Assembly (NCBI GenBank): GCA_013368445.1
Contig: JAACJO010000001.1
Location: 930,001 to 994,000, forward strand
DNA length: 64,000 nucleotides
Origin: Leucocoprinus leucothites
Taxonomy: Eukaryota > Basidiomycota > Agaricomycetes > Agaricales > Agaricaceae
Direction: 5' to 3'
Both the position numbers and the translations under genes were made by a program. Every line of letters begins with the position of its first letter. The stretch's first letter is position 1. The notes beneath the pieces are model-generated. The model was given only the letters and a program-made list of their open reading frames with translations, ran no database searches and was not told where the DNA came from. This document shows positions 1 through 11,803 of the stretch, in pieces.

Positions 1-398
1 GCTTGATCGCTGGCTTGGGTCTTAAAGTGGCGTTCCAACCACACCACAATCACAATGAGCTATCTCTCTCTCTCTTCTCTCGTGGATCTATTAGCACACA
101 CATCGTCAGCCTGATTTGCTCAACACTTTGTTGCGACGTTGCCGCAGCACACCACCCATTGACCAGAGTCCCGCCTAAGCTCGACAAGGCAACTGGACCC
201 TGAGGTCAATATTTACAACTAATGAACATCAATTGCACCCCAGAATCTTTTGGGTTCGTTCTGTTCTTCGGTCTTACGATATGTATGCGGCGTGCCTTCC
301 GTCTGTTGTCACAGCGGCCCTTCAAGTCGTGGATTGGCGTGTTTCTTTCTACCACGCATATATAAGGCTCCGTCCTTCACACTTGCACCCCAATCTCA
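1..398. other. 5' flank of first BTB gene, no gene seen
   Basis: No open frame here looks like real protein, and no partial gene enters from the left edge that I can recognise. A CT-rich tract lies near 62-80. The last part is the upstream region of the first MATH/BTB-like gene. Confidence 0.5.
359..366 (+). promoter_or_regulatory. TATA-box-like site upstream of BTB copy 1
   Basis: The octamer TATATAAG lies 33 nt before the ATG at 399. It matches the TATA consensus. Its closeness to the ATG would leave an almost leaderless transcript if initiation occurs about 30 bp downstream, so either the leader is very short or the match is fortuitous. Confidence 0.35.
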
Positions 399-2447
399 AT
401 GTCACCCTCAAACGTTTCCAAACCCTCCGATCGTCGTCTTTGTGACCGGATTCTTGCTGATAGGTGGAATGCCAGTCCACCTTGGGTGACAAGCTATTTG
501 TCCATCCCCGGGTCTGGCACGCCGTCTGGGGACTCGAAGATTGAATACGACTCGCCAACCTGTGGGCTGGGCTGGCAATATCATTTTATTGAATGCTTTC
601 GCTCTCAGCCTTCGACGGAGGGCGCCCAGGCTCAAGAACTCGTGGGACAGTTGAATGTATCGTACAAACCTCCACCCCTTTTTTCTGCTTTACCCCTTCG
701 TAACGTCGGGTTTCACGTCCAAGTCACCTACCCGCAGCGCATCTCCAGGGTGGTCCACGAAGAGCGATTCAGTGACGTATCCCTGAAAAGTAGCATCGGG
801 CTGGGCTCGTATATGCGACCTGCTTGTTACGAAGGACGCACTATCATCGCGATTACACTCACTTTCAACGAGTTAGACGGCTTATCGTTTCCAACCTCTC
901 CACCCGCTGAACTGCAGAGTGTGCTCCATCAGTCACTTGACGGGCCTACCTTTATTGATACCAAGTTCTACCTGTATTCGGCGAAAAAGATAGGCGTCCC
1001 GACTCGTCCGAAAGCGGTGTTTGCGAACTCCAAGTTGTTGCTGAAATCAAGCCCCTACCTGCATGATTGTGAGATGACATGATGTAACTTCTACACGACG
1101 CGAAACCGACTTACCTCATTGGTCTTATTAGTGTTATCGTCAGAAACGGGCTTCCAACGCGGAAGCTCTTGCAACCTTCAAGAAGATGTTGCAAGGGAAT
1201 TAAGCAAACTGACGGCTGATGCCTTCGACTACGACTCAGACAGTGACCTGGAGTCACTTTGTGGGGACGATGAAGATAGTTTCCTGCAAGAAGGAGGTGA
1301 TTCGGCAGATACATCAACTGATAAGGAAGAAGATGAAAGAATGACTCCTTCCCCGGATGCAATCCAGAGGTGCGTGAGTGAAACTAGCTCGAGGCGGCCT
1401 AGGTCCTTATCTTTGTCTATTAGTGAAAGTTCCAACGCTAGCCAGTCGGTGCTATCCTTATCCCCTGGTATGCCTGCGGATGGTCGTGCCTTCGCTATCA
1501 ATGGAACCGCGTATCGAACGTGCGTTAAGCGTATCCCGCTTTCATCGTTCGTGGCTGACGGCCGTGACTAAAGGTGGAAAGCTTTGATATTTTATATTTA
1601 CACCAAAGACATCCGGTTCAAGAAATTGAAATCTCAAAACGTGCAGGGCGATATTTCCTTTGACATAGCACCAGTGACCTGTTCACCCAAGTCAATGTAT
1701 CGTCTTGCCGACTATGTGGGCATCTGCAATGTTTGACAGGCGTTATAAGCAGTGCTGATCACGCTTTGAAAGGCCGGTTTACCTGAATTGAAGACTCTAG
1801 CTAAGAAGAGCATTCAGGAGAGTCTTACAAAATCGAACGTGGTTTACGAGCTGTTTTCTACTTTTACCCACAGGTAGATCGGGTTCTCTCTCTCCGTCCC
1901 CCTGCGAATATTGACTCGAGAACTTTCCAGGTACCAAGAAATAATTGAAATGGAGGTTGATTTTCTTCTCAAAGAATTCACCCCTCAGATGGGTCGAGAG
2001 CTTGACGAGATGATACAGCTCATAGTGACGGGAACAAAGCCCCACTGCGGTCGGGTATTGTCTTTCGTCATGAGGAGGCAGCGAGGGGAGAGCTCTGGGA
2101 CAGCATGGAAAACCCTGGACAGTGCCAAGCTTGAGCTTGAGCCAGAGCCAGCAGGACCTGGGTCTAGGCCTGTCAGTTCTCAGAGTGATCGAGCGTCAAT
2201 GGTGGAAATATCTGTCCCTCCAGCAGCGGCGGGTCAGCCCTCGACGATTCAGCTACCCGTCCCTGTTGCGCCACAAGCCCAGGTGTATCACCCACCAAAC
2301 CCACCGGCCCCTGCGTCTGTTCAGCCAAGGTTCCATTTCTTTTCACCTGTTCCCCAGTCCCAATCTTCATCGTCTCGCCCTGCGGGCCCCTTATATTTCA
2401 ATCCAAGGTTCCAATCACCTCGAAATCGCCCAAGGCAATACTCGTAG
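399..2447 (+). CDS. MATH-like/BTB domain protein, tandem copy 1
   Basis: Five exons fit paralogue-guided GT-AG sites: 399-1068, 1132-1519, 1574-1715, 1773-1873 and 1931-2447. They sum to 1818 nt, giving 605 residues. Residues 20-190 form a beta-rich MATH-like region with the motif CGLGW. Residues 190-220 carry the first half of a BTB fold (FIDTKFYLYSAKK, then PKAVFANSKLL). An acidic linker with DYDSDSDLE follows, then the second BTB half (TWKALIFYIYTKDI, CSPKSMYRLADY) and a helical stretch starting YQEIIEMEVDFL. The C-terminal 110 residues are Pro/Ser/Gln-rich and probably disordered. BTB proteins usually act as protein-protein adaptors, often for Cullin-3 ligases or transcription; which applies here is not shown. 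A further 53 nt intron inside exon 2 (from about 1370) is possible, as copies 3 and 4 have one there, but the unspliced reading is also open. Closest in the array to copy 2, with which it shares MRRQRG. Confidence 0.8.
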
Positions 2448-2718
2448 TTGACACAAGAATTCTGGGCTTACCAAACCGCTAAGCGGGCTTGGCACTGTGT
2501 TCACGTTGTATGTACTATTGCTGTTACATTTTGTAATTTTCTTATTATCCTCCTTGACACGAAGCTGCATGGTTTGAGTTCCTACTAGTAATAGTGCCTT
2601 GAACTGCGAATAGATGAATCGCCTTGGCTCGGAGAAGTTTGGGGGAAAGATATTCTGAAATGATCGATTTATGGCAATCCATCTTGGGCTCCACAACGAC
2701 ATGCCAAATGTGGTAAAT

Positions 2719-5184
2719 TTACGCTCGAGGCTGAATTCGTCTGATACGCAGAGGCATTCCATCGGTCGGTTCTACAACCGGGTGGAAACGACCAATCAGG
2801 TCCTGCATCAGGCAAATAGAGAGATAGCTTACTCATCGTAATTGCAGCAGCAGGCATCGCCTTCTGTCCTTCACTCGCAGGATCAAACTCGAAATTCACA
2901 ATCAGACCTCTACAGCAGTACTCCACATATGAGCACCATTCCACAGGTAGAACAGAGTGAAATCACGCACGCCAAAACAGCTTTCATTTCAATAATTGCC
3001 ATTGTCTTTCCAATACATGCATGTGGACCCGCGATGAACGAAAGCATTGAGAAACTTGGGTGATAGTCTTTTGGTAGGTCAAGCCATCGTTCAGGGTGGA
3101 ATTCTTCGGCATCTTCGCCCCAGATGACTTTCCAGGTGTTAACGACGCGAATCTACGGGAAATCGTAAAAAGTCAGGTTAGGAAAATATGTGAGTGGATG
3201 TGGATCTACGGGTATGTAGAACATGGTTCCTTTGGGTATGACCATACCGTTCAAGATACCCTGTTCTTTTGCGACTCGGATCGTGAGCGGTACCGGGGGC
3301 ATTACTCGGAGACTTTCCATGCTATATACGCCATTTCGGCATCATTCAGTCGTGACTATTAGATTTTGAATCCCAGCAAGGACGTACACAACACAATCAA
3401 GCCACTTGAGGTCTTTCAGAGTACGGTAATCCGGATGTGGGTTTTCTGTCATAATGGGTGCAAGCTCTTCACGGAGCTTGCGTTGGGATTCTTTGTCATT
3501 TGCGAGAAGCCATAGCGTCTTTTTGTAGGGCAAGATTGAGCACTCGCGGAACGGGTCAATCGAAGCAGAAGACACACCCAAGTCAAACCAGAAGCAGTAG
3601 TCTCATGTCCAGCACCAAGGAACGTGAGCTATCCAGCCCGAAGGTCACCAACATAATTCCAATTTTGGACCAAGTTAACTCACCACCTGATCCATCATAG
3701 CCTGATCATTCATCACATACTGCTCCCCAGATTTTCCCTCCTGTTCAGCTTTCCTCGCACGCACAAGTATACTCATAATATCTCTCTTCGCATCAATATC
3801 TGATATTTGTGCGGCAGTTTCAGCGAATTTGTCTTCTAGCATTTTCTTAGAGAGTTTGCGGATTTCATACATGGATCCTATCAGGGTGCTGACTTCACCT
3901 GTGATTACGTGGGAATAGAGAATGTTAGAGGGATAGAAATAGGGGGAGGGGAGGGGCGCACGAAGGAGGTTTATTTTTTCGAATAGCCAGCGGTTGCGGT
4001 ATCCCCAGTTTGATGCTAAGAGCTTAGGAGCGCCGGGAACCAACATGACGAGAATGAACTTGGCGATGTTAGGCCCTAAAGTGAAACAAAGCTTTTGAGT
4101 CCTAGCTGTCAGCTACAAGGTGGTGGTGGCGACACATACCAGATTGCAGCGCAATGAGTTTTTCATAAGCAACTGCGAGTTCGTTATGTGGGTTATGTAG
4201 CGAATCGGCTTTATAACCGAAGGCGGTTTCGCAAATAATGTCGAGGGTTACTTTACTCACTGACATGAACACAGGTGATGAGAGGTCATTCGACGAATTC
4301 TTGACTAACAGAGAAGGAACTCACTCCAGTCGTATACATGGAGAATTTTGCCTTCAGGCCCAACTGAGGCTAGTTGATCGTTGAAAATATTGATAAGCCT
4401 GAGAGGTAATTTAGCAGTGGGATGGACGCCACTGAGAGCTATCATACCCTTCGATTGATTCCCAGTACATGTGCGTTTCTGTGCTATCTTATGAGCGACA
4501 TCGCGCCAAAGATTGTGAGATGGTTAGGACTCTTACGGGCCATCAGATTCGGGATAGAGAACGCAGGATTCATCGCTTTTCTCATTTGCTTGTGTTCATC
4601 TCCAGTGACGGTTAACAGTCCATGTCCGGTGACGATTCCAAGAATGTTACGAAGGTATTCTGGCTACACAAATCGCTCGTCAAAGCCCCACACAAGTATA
4701 AAAGAGGGGCAGAGGGGCGGAATAGAAGGCTCACTCGAGGATACTGAAGCCAATCTTTCACCAAAATCTGGTGTAAATACTCCGGTTCCATAAAGATCAA
4801 CCGCTCCACTCCTACTGGGCCGACCATACGAACGACAGGACCATATTTCTTGACCCATTCGCGCTGAGGGATACCGGTCTCACTGTTGATGATAGTACGA
4901 GACTGGCCGAGGATGAGATTTCCGACTGGGGGACCCGGGAGCTTTCGAAGAGGGGACAAGACGAATGGCCAGATTATTAGTCGACGGAGAATCAGGTAGG
5001 CAACATATGCTGAAAGAAAGAATATTGTTGAGGGTGAGCTAGTGACTGGATGAAGGAAGGAGTGCTGGAGCGCACCAGAAAGCCCGACCACGACTTGTTT
5101 TCCTTTGATGTCCGGAAGTTTCTGCAAAAAATCAGCGAGTGTTGAGGGAGGCACTGGCCAGAGTTTGTTCGATGTGGGTGACAT
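2719..5184 (-). CDS. Cytochrome P450 monooxygenase
   Basis: A haem-thiolate monooxygenase spliced from many exons on the minus strand. The first exon starts at 5184 and encodes a hydrophobic N-terminal anchor followed by the proline hinge KLPGPPVGNL, as in microsomal P450s. Then come the C-helix region (HKQMRKAMNPAF, about 4610-4570), the I-helix oxygen-binding motif AGHETT (about 3605), the K-helix ESLR (ExxR, about 3315), an FHPERW motif (about 3090) and the haem loop FIAGPHACIG (about 3025-2995) with the cysteine ligand. The last short exon ends in KPTDGMPLRI and a stop at 2719. All landmark motifs are present with open frames between plausible splice sites, so the gene looks intact. The haem loop has His where Arg is usual, a variant seen in some fungal P450s. 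The substrate cannot be read from sequence. It lies between BTB copies 1 and 2 and is convergent with copy 1. Confidence 0.9.
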
Positions 5185-5672
5185 GACTGGGGTCCTAGAA
5201 CAGCAGGAAGCATGGCATGGCGGGTTGATAAATAACCAAAACGATGCAAGCTTATGATATTCGCAAATATACTTGGAGTTTCACAGAATGACATTCAGAA
5301 TTGCTCTCGGGCAGTCATGGGGCATTAAAAAAAGATCACATCCGTGTTTGTGACACTTGATGGAGATAGAAGCCCATTGGTTTGAAGGTCAGTTGCTGAT
5401 GTCTCCGCACGACAAATATCACATGGGAGCGTGCCAGGCGAGAGAGATGGTGACGGCCGGCCGGTCTAGAGACCTGGATTTTCTATGCAGTAGATAACAA
5501 AGCGTTTACTCTACTGTTCCGAGAGCTTGACTTTCAGGTGTACGATCGAGGTCGGAAAGCATCCGAGTTCGACGCGACGTGCGGGCCACATCAAAAGCCA
5601 GCCAAGCAAGAGTAAATAACATCTGATGGGATCTCTTCGTCCATCAAGTTATTCTTTTGGACATTTAACGCG
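5185..5672. other. Divergent intergenic region P450 / RPP30
   Basis: About 490 bp between two genes transcribed away from each other, so it should hold both promoters. I see no convincing TATA box or coding frame. Confidence 0.5.
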
Positions 5673-7031
5673 ATGTACTTTGACCTCAACGTCCCCGTCT
5701 CCCCGACGACATCTCTTCGGAAAGGAAAATTAAAAGAGGATGTATTCCTTCCGGCTCAGCTTGAAGAGATAGAGTCTCGCATAGATCTCCTTGTGCACTG
5801 TCCGTCTTCACCCAAACAATGCTGCTCGCCGTATCTGACTCGGCCTAGTAGGATACACCGTCATTGGATTCACACAAACCGTACATAAGCGTGTAGAAAA
5901 GACACACATCAATGCCCTCGATATCTTGCTTCCTACACTCCGGAAACGTGATAGCATTCTGTATCTGAAAAGGTTGAACATCATCTTAGACGAGGATAGT
6001 GAAAAAGGCTTTGGACTGGTATGTCATATCAATGATTCTCTCTAAACCCATTGTAACTGAGACCTCGTTGCAGATTAATGCCAGTATTCCTCTTTTCGAC
6101 ACCTACGATATCATCGCTCTCATCCCAACGACACATACTACATTCTCCCTCGCCTGTCTAACACATTCCCAACCTTCCCCTCTGACCGCACATATCATCG
6201 CTCTCCCGCTAACTCTGCCTCGCCTACCCTTTCATATGAAACACACTCTAGTTCGAACAGCCATCAAAAACGGTTCTGTATTCGAAATCAATTACGTTGG
6301 CGCTCTTGGTGGTGATCATGATTCGGTGTCGAAGAATGCCGGAGTCGGCGAAAATGGCGCGAGTGCGAAGCGGAACTGGTGGGCTGCTTCTAGAGAGTTG
6401 GTAAGAGTGACGAAGGGGAAGGGGCTGTTGTTGAGTGGTGGTGTCGCTTCGAGTGCGGATCTGCGTGCTCCGCAAGATATTGGAAATTTGTTTGTCAACT
6501 TTTACCTGATTCTTTGACCGTGTGGCTAACGTCGATATTGTTTTGGCAGAATTACGATGCTTGGATTACCCCAAGACGCCGCCCACGCAATGGCAACAGC
6601 AAACGCCAAATCACTGGTCCTCCGGGCTCGTAAGTTGAAACAGCACCACACCCCCTTTTAGCAGCACTAACACACCACTATCAGAAACTCGAAGAACATA
6701 CAGAGCTGTATTCTCTGAACCACGGCTCGTCATTCCCAAAGCAACCGAAACCGAAACAAAATCAAGCACTGAAGTACCCATGGAAGCAGACCCGGAACCT
6801 ATCCCCTCCCAACTCTCAGCGCCTTCTGGAGAACATCCCAGAAATCCCACGCAGGCGGTATCAAAGAAACGTGCTCGTGAGGACGGAAGCGTTGGCCCAT
6901 CCGCTACGAACAAGAATGTCGACCAAGTCGACAAGAACAACGATTCTGGTGATAAACAGGGCCCTGGTACGCAGAAGAAGAAGAAGAAAAGGAGGAACCT
7001 GGATCGGGGATCTGGTGGTGTTAACTCGTAG
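5673..7031 (+). CDS. RPP1: Ribonuclease P/MRP protein subunit RPP30 (Rpp1)
   Basis: The start MYFDLNVPVSP is the typical opening of the p30/Rpp1 family, a PHP/TIM-barrel-like protein subunit of nuclear RNase P (tRNA 5' maturation) and RNase MRP (rRNA processing). Exon 1 runs to about 5800. After a short intron the frame continues LGYTVIGFTQTVHKRV, then RLNIILDEDSEKGFGL, another intron near 6020-6070, then FDTYDIIALIPT and a long exon with FEINYVGALGG and the GVASSADLRAPQDIGNL motif. The last exons contain LGLPQDAAHAMA and a lysine-rich tail (KKKKKRRN, near residue 360), probably a nuclear or nucleolar localisation signal. The stop is at 7029-7031. The family assignment is secure; internal exon edges are approximate. 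Confidence 0.9.
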
Positions 7032-7414
7032 CCATATTTGCCGTCTTTGCCTTTCTGCTACCTTGCATCTAAGTACTTAGGATATACCACACCCTGAACA
7101 TCTACGTAAACGATACGTTGCCTGTTTTCCACAGAAATACACCACCCATTACAATATAAGTATTTATTACTTCTATGGACTTCAATTATTCGGCGCCCTA
7201 GTTATGCAATGGCTCCTTCTCCCCCGCCTGCGCACACCCGTAGAAAGCTCAACAACCCCCTCTCTACAAATACTGTGAACAGTCAAGTCTACCGGATCAA
7301 TTGATCGCCGGGTATCCATGATCGACAAGGACAGGAGCAGGCGCGTCGGCCCCGATTAGACTGGCCATTTAATCAGGTATTCAATACCCAACGTTGAGTT
7401 CTCCCACCTTCCAA
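7032..7414. other. Intergenic region between RPP30 and BTB copy 2
   Basis: About 380 bp holding the 3' end signals of RPP30 and the promoter of BTB copy 2. No coding frame is seen. An in-frame TTG at 7394 would extend copy 2 by seven codons, but the ATG at 7415 is the better start. Confidence 0.5.
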
Positions 7415-9424
7415 ATGTCGCCTCTCGGCTTCAGCTCAGGCAGTATCTCCAAAGCCTCAAAATGCGACAAGGTTGCCGATGATACCTGGTCTTCGAGTCC
7501 TCCTCAAGTGACTAGTGTCATCACTTTCACCAGGCTGAGCACGCCGGCAGAGTCTTCCGCGGTTGTTCACACCTCTCCGACGTGTGGCCTCGGCTGGCGC
7601 TTTCATATGGTTGAGAAATATTCCGCCTGGCCTCCTGAGCAAACTTCTAAAACTCAGGACAAGTCCCTAGCGGCAGCTGTCCAACTTTCGTATCACCCCC
7701 CTCCTCCCACGGTCGCGACTCTGGCTTTCAGTGCCGCCATGGTTCACGTCAAGGTCACCTATCCGGATGATCCAGCAGGAAAGGAACACGAACAAGAGTT
7801 TACGCACGTTGCTTTGAAAGAGGTTCATCAACTTGGATCATATGAAGAGCCACCACGGTACAAAGGCTCAACTCATATCACAATTTCACTTCTGTTTAAT
7901 GTATCTGACGGGCTGACCTTTCCGACAACTCCACATCCCAGTACGCAAACTGTACTGGGTCAATCGCTTGAAGATCCTTCTTTCATCGACACCAAGTTCT
8001 ATTTATTCTCGGCCAAATGCCGAGGTCTACCAACTGAACCAAAGGCTGTTTACGCGAAAGCACAATTACTTGGGAGCTCCAGCTCTTACCTTGAGTCTCG
8101 TAAGTGACTTTTCGATCCACTTATTTAATATGTTCGACTGATTTCCTTGGGTAGTTCTCTCACCTGACAAGGGTTTCAGTAATGGAACACCCTGTCTCCT
8201 CAAAGAAGAGACCCCAGAAGAAATCGCAAAGCTGGCAGCTGAGAAATACGACTACGACTCGGATAGTGACCTGGAATCACTACCTGATGATGGCGATGCT
8301 GATGACGACGACGCCGAAGAGGAAGAGTCTACATCAAAGCCACAAATAACCTCGAACGACGCGGCGGCCGAAAACCTGACAGACAAAGTGGAAGAGAAGA
8401 ATACTACCAAACCCACGGTTGACGCTCCTGAAAAAGCTGGGGAGGGTAGCGAAGAACCAAAGAGATCTAATGGAGTGGTGTCCTTTTCTACTTTTCCTTC
8501 CGATGGACGAGCTTTTGCGATCAATGGGACTGCTCATAAGACGTGGGTTACATTTCTCCGTCTTCCATCACTACTTTCCTCATGTTTTGTCCGGCCACAC
8601 AGGTGGAAAGCTTTCATTCTCTACGCCTATACGAACAACATACAATTTAATTCCCTCAAGTCTGAAAACAAGCCGCACGTCAACTCGAAAACAGTGAGTT
8701 GTTCACCTAAATCAATGTATCGGCTTGCAGACTATGTGAGCTTCTCGCTACCCTCAATGGAAACTTTGCTAATTCTTGTACGTAGGCATGTCTACCCAAG
8801 TTGAAAGCTGCAGCAAAGGAAGGCATAAGACAAAGGCTCTCCAGATCAAACATCATCACAGAGCTCTTCTCCACCTTCACATACAAGTCAGCACACCTCG
8901 CTCAATGCTTAGCTTTACTAAAACACTGACAACTGAGCCACTACAACAGGTACCAAGAAATCGTTGAAATGGAAGTTAACTTCCTTCTCAATCAATTTGA
9001 CGCTCAGCTTGCTCAAGATCTCGACAAAATACTCCAATTCGTAGTCGTCGGAGAAAAACCACACTGCCATCGCGTCCTAGTCTTTCTCATGAGAAGACAG
9101 CGAGGCCAAACTGCACAAGACGCATGGAAAGCTTTAGCAAAAATTGAACCTGGTGGGCTCTTCAGCTCAGTTCCAAATATCAAGAAGAATCCATTTGCGT
9201 TTGTCCCTGATCCGACAAGTAACATCCCGCGAAGCAGTCCGAGCCATCGCCCAAGAGCAGTGTCCCCACGAGTTACCAGTGGAGGGAGTGCGACTAAACG
9301 CTCGAGTCATCCTCAGGCTCAACGCCCGCAACCTAGTGCACCGTTGTTGTTCAACCCTGCGGCTTTCACATTCCGGCCCAGTCCTGCTCCGACTACTAAC
9401 ACGACCGGTGCGGGGGCCTCGTAA
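7415..9424 (+). CDS. MATH-like/BTB domain protein, tandem copy 2
   Basis: Exons 7415-8099, 8155-8542, 8603-8735, 8786-8886 and 8950-9424 sum to 1782 nt, giving 593 residues. Order of parts: MATH-like region with DTWSSSPPQVTS and CGLGW; first BTB half FIDTKFYLFSAKCRG with PKAVYAKAQLL; acidic linker with YDYDSDSDLESL; second half DGRAFAINGTAHKTWKAFI, then CSPKSMYRLADY and LPKLKAAAKEGI; helical segment YQEIVEMEVNFLLNQF; and a Pro/Ser-rich tail of roughly 100 residues. Exon 4 is 101 nt, as in all four copies, and the second exon is 388 nt as in copy 1. It shares VFLMRRQRG with copy 1 (there SFVMRRQRG), marking them as one subtype. No intron interrupts the acidic linker. It is probably an adaptor protein; partners are unknown. 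Confidence 0.82.
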
Positions 9425-9739
9425 ACTCCAGTACGCCGGTCACACCCCGACCTTCAAATCCCTACCACCTGGGTTTTCATTCTCTTCTGTGTGTGACTCA
9501 GTTACGCCCGTTCAGAGACTTTACTTGGACGGGTTTATGACAATGATTTCCGATTTTTCACGTGCTCTAACGACCTAATGATAATACTCCATTATGACAC
9601 AGAGAATAGCAATATTATCTTAACGCATCAGTACAAGGAATACAAAATAACGTGACGCCCCAGAGTATGAAAACGAGTGAAGCAGGCGCAAAGCTGAAAT
9701 ATCCAGCAATTGAAACCTTTGGGAAAGGATGAGCAGGAA
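9425..9739. other. Convergent intergenic region
   Basis: About 315 bp between the 3' ends of BTB copy 2 and the oxidoreductase gene. It should hold the two polyadenylation regions. No gene is seen. Confidence 0.5.
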
Positions 9740-11362
9740 TTAATCCTGCTTATCATCTTCGGCTACAATACTACTTGAAAACTCGAAGCGTCCAGTTGCT
9801 TCCAGCCTCTTAATAAGGACGTCACCAAATGCAGTCATTGGGGTGAGAATGCCTCCACCACGACGCGCTAGAAGGGGGAGCGCCGCTCTGGCTGTCTCTG
9901 GTGCACTTTCCTTGGAGTCTGCAGGAAGGACGAGACACAATGCAGATTCGGAGATCATAACTATCGGGAACAAGCCGGTGCGTTAGCAACGAAAAATATG
10001 TACGAAGGGAGGTGTAGAACACGTACTTGCTGTGAGAAGGTAGCCTGGATCACCGCTGCCTTTCATTACCGATTTGGCATAGATGGGAGGCTCAGATGTG
10101 GATTTTGAAACGTTGGTGGCAACCATATATCCGTGTTGCATAACACTGAGCGTTGTTAAATGTTCCATGTGAGTGTGTTTCATGGCAAAAGATAAGTGGA
10201 CCTACTCGTCGGAAGGACCTTCACCAGATTGAGGCAGTAATTTCTTCGCTAGCCAGCGGACCTGAGGAATCACAATTCCGTTAAAATCATATGCTCTGGA
10301 CATGTGGATATTGCTCTCTTACCGGCTGAACAAACGCAATTAGTAAGAAACCAGTCACAAATGCAGCAGTAAACGTCACGGCCGACACCACACCGGGCAT
10401 GACCATAAATTCATCGTAGACAAAATCGGGTCCATACCGCCCGAGTCGGGCTTCCTTTGCATTTGATGTACGTGCTTCCAGCTCGAGAAGGCCGAACGTT
10501 CGCTGGACTAGAGCTTTGTTGCAAGACCCCATCAAGAAATAGGCACCCGTGAGCGGAGATGCACCAGGTACTGGCTGTTTGTAATACAGTTGAGGGCGAG
10601 GGGGGCGACGACCAGCGACTGGATAATCAACTGTCAGAACTTGTACGAGGCTGGATTTAATGTAAATGGTGCACCTGGACTAATAGAATAATCTGAGGTC
10701 GACTCCTTGAGATCTTTTCGTGGAATGTCTTCAAGCATTGTCATAATGGAACTTATTGTTCCCCCCGATACACCACCCTTGAACTTGTGCGCGGTCGTAG
10801 ATGTGCTGACATCTAGTGGAATAGGTAATGACTTGAGAGTCTTGTTCGAGAGGTATGCACTGGTGTCTGAGGGGATTGAATCGTATCCACACGAAGGTAC
10901 GATGATAGCGCCAGATTTGCTCGCGATGAAGTCATAGCTATGTCACTTTATTAGAGCCAAGCTTCAAGAGACCTTGAGGCATGAATCGTACCTGTGAATG
11001 ATGCTCTTGATCCATACCGTCTCGCCCGTCAAGTCCACGTAATGCACGCCATACTTTGCGCAGGCCGCAACTACAGGAGTTCCCCATCGCCAGTATGGGC
11101 CAACGGTGTTAATGACCACACGAGTGGATTTCACCGCCTTTTCAATTTCCACTGGCTTTGTGACATCGACTTGGACGAGACCTATCGTATCGTCATTCTG
11201 AAGATTGAGGTCCTCGAGAAGTGCTTTCAGCTTAGGGGATGATCGTGCGCCAACGGCAAAGGTGAACCCGCTTCGTTGTGGATGCACTGAGAGGTATCGA
11301 GTAATGAGACGACCTGTGAAACCTGTCGCGCCGAGGACGAGGAGATCTGTTTTGGAAGCCAT
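9740..11362 (-). CDS. Saccharopine dehydrogenase-like membrane oxidoreductase
   Basis: The first exon (11362 to about 10964) encodes a Rossmann nucleotide-binding motif, LLVLGATGFTGRLITRYL, then QVDVTKPVEIEKAVKSTRVV, INTVGPYWRWGTPVVAACA and YVDLTGE. This is the signature of the SCCPDH/trans-acting enoyl-reductase-like family, not of true lysine-pathway saccharopine dehydrogenase. Downstream exons continue with VPSCGYDSIPSDTSAYL and GGVSGGTISSIMTMLEDIP (about 10930-10700), a hydrophobic segment TFTAAFVTGFLLIAFVQPVR (about 10370-10320) predicted to sit in a membrane, and a final exon with IMISESALCLV ending at 9740. NAD(P)-dependent redox activity is inferred from the fold; the substrate is unknown. 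The family is associated with membranes or lipid droplets. Confidence 0.87.
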
Positions 11363-11803
11363 GGTAGAGGTAGGAGGCGAGAGATTAGTGGGGCACGCCA
11401 GTCAGTAAATCGTGTTGACGTCAACTTGTCTGCCGGGCAACGCAGTTTGATGTAGTGATGGCGGCAACCGGAACCCTGAAAATCATATGCTTCGGGCACC
11501 ATCAGCCCTGGATGTTGCACATCACCGAGCCTCCATCCACGAACCTCCCATTCACCGATACCAAATCCCAGAAAACTCCTAAAGTCTCTTGCACACGCGC
11601 ACAATATGGGGCAGTTTCTACTTGATGTTATCAATGATCGATCATGCGCAACTAAGGTTCTCGCCAATAAGTATGGGGTTCTATCATTAACACGAAGAGT
11701 TTGATCGCGATTTAAAAAGGGTACAGAACCAGACTCATCACATCGTGTCATCCAAACCTTCTAGATTCAACGTTGCAGCGTTCAGAGAGCCACTCCGACA
11801 CCT
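11363..11803. other. Divergent intergenic region oxidoreductase / BTB copy 3
   Basis: About 440 bp between two gene starts on opposite strands. It presumably holds both promoters. Nothing coding is seen. Confidence 0.5.

Noticed and set aside
3..203. Open frame of 66 codons at the left edge
   Set aside because: No domain, no splice continuation and CT-repeat composition; likely chance.
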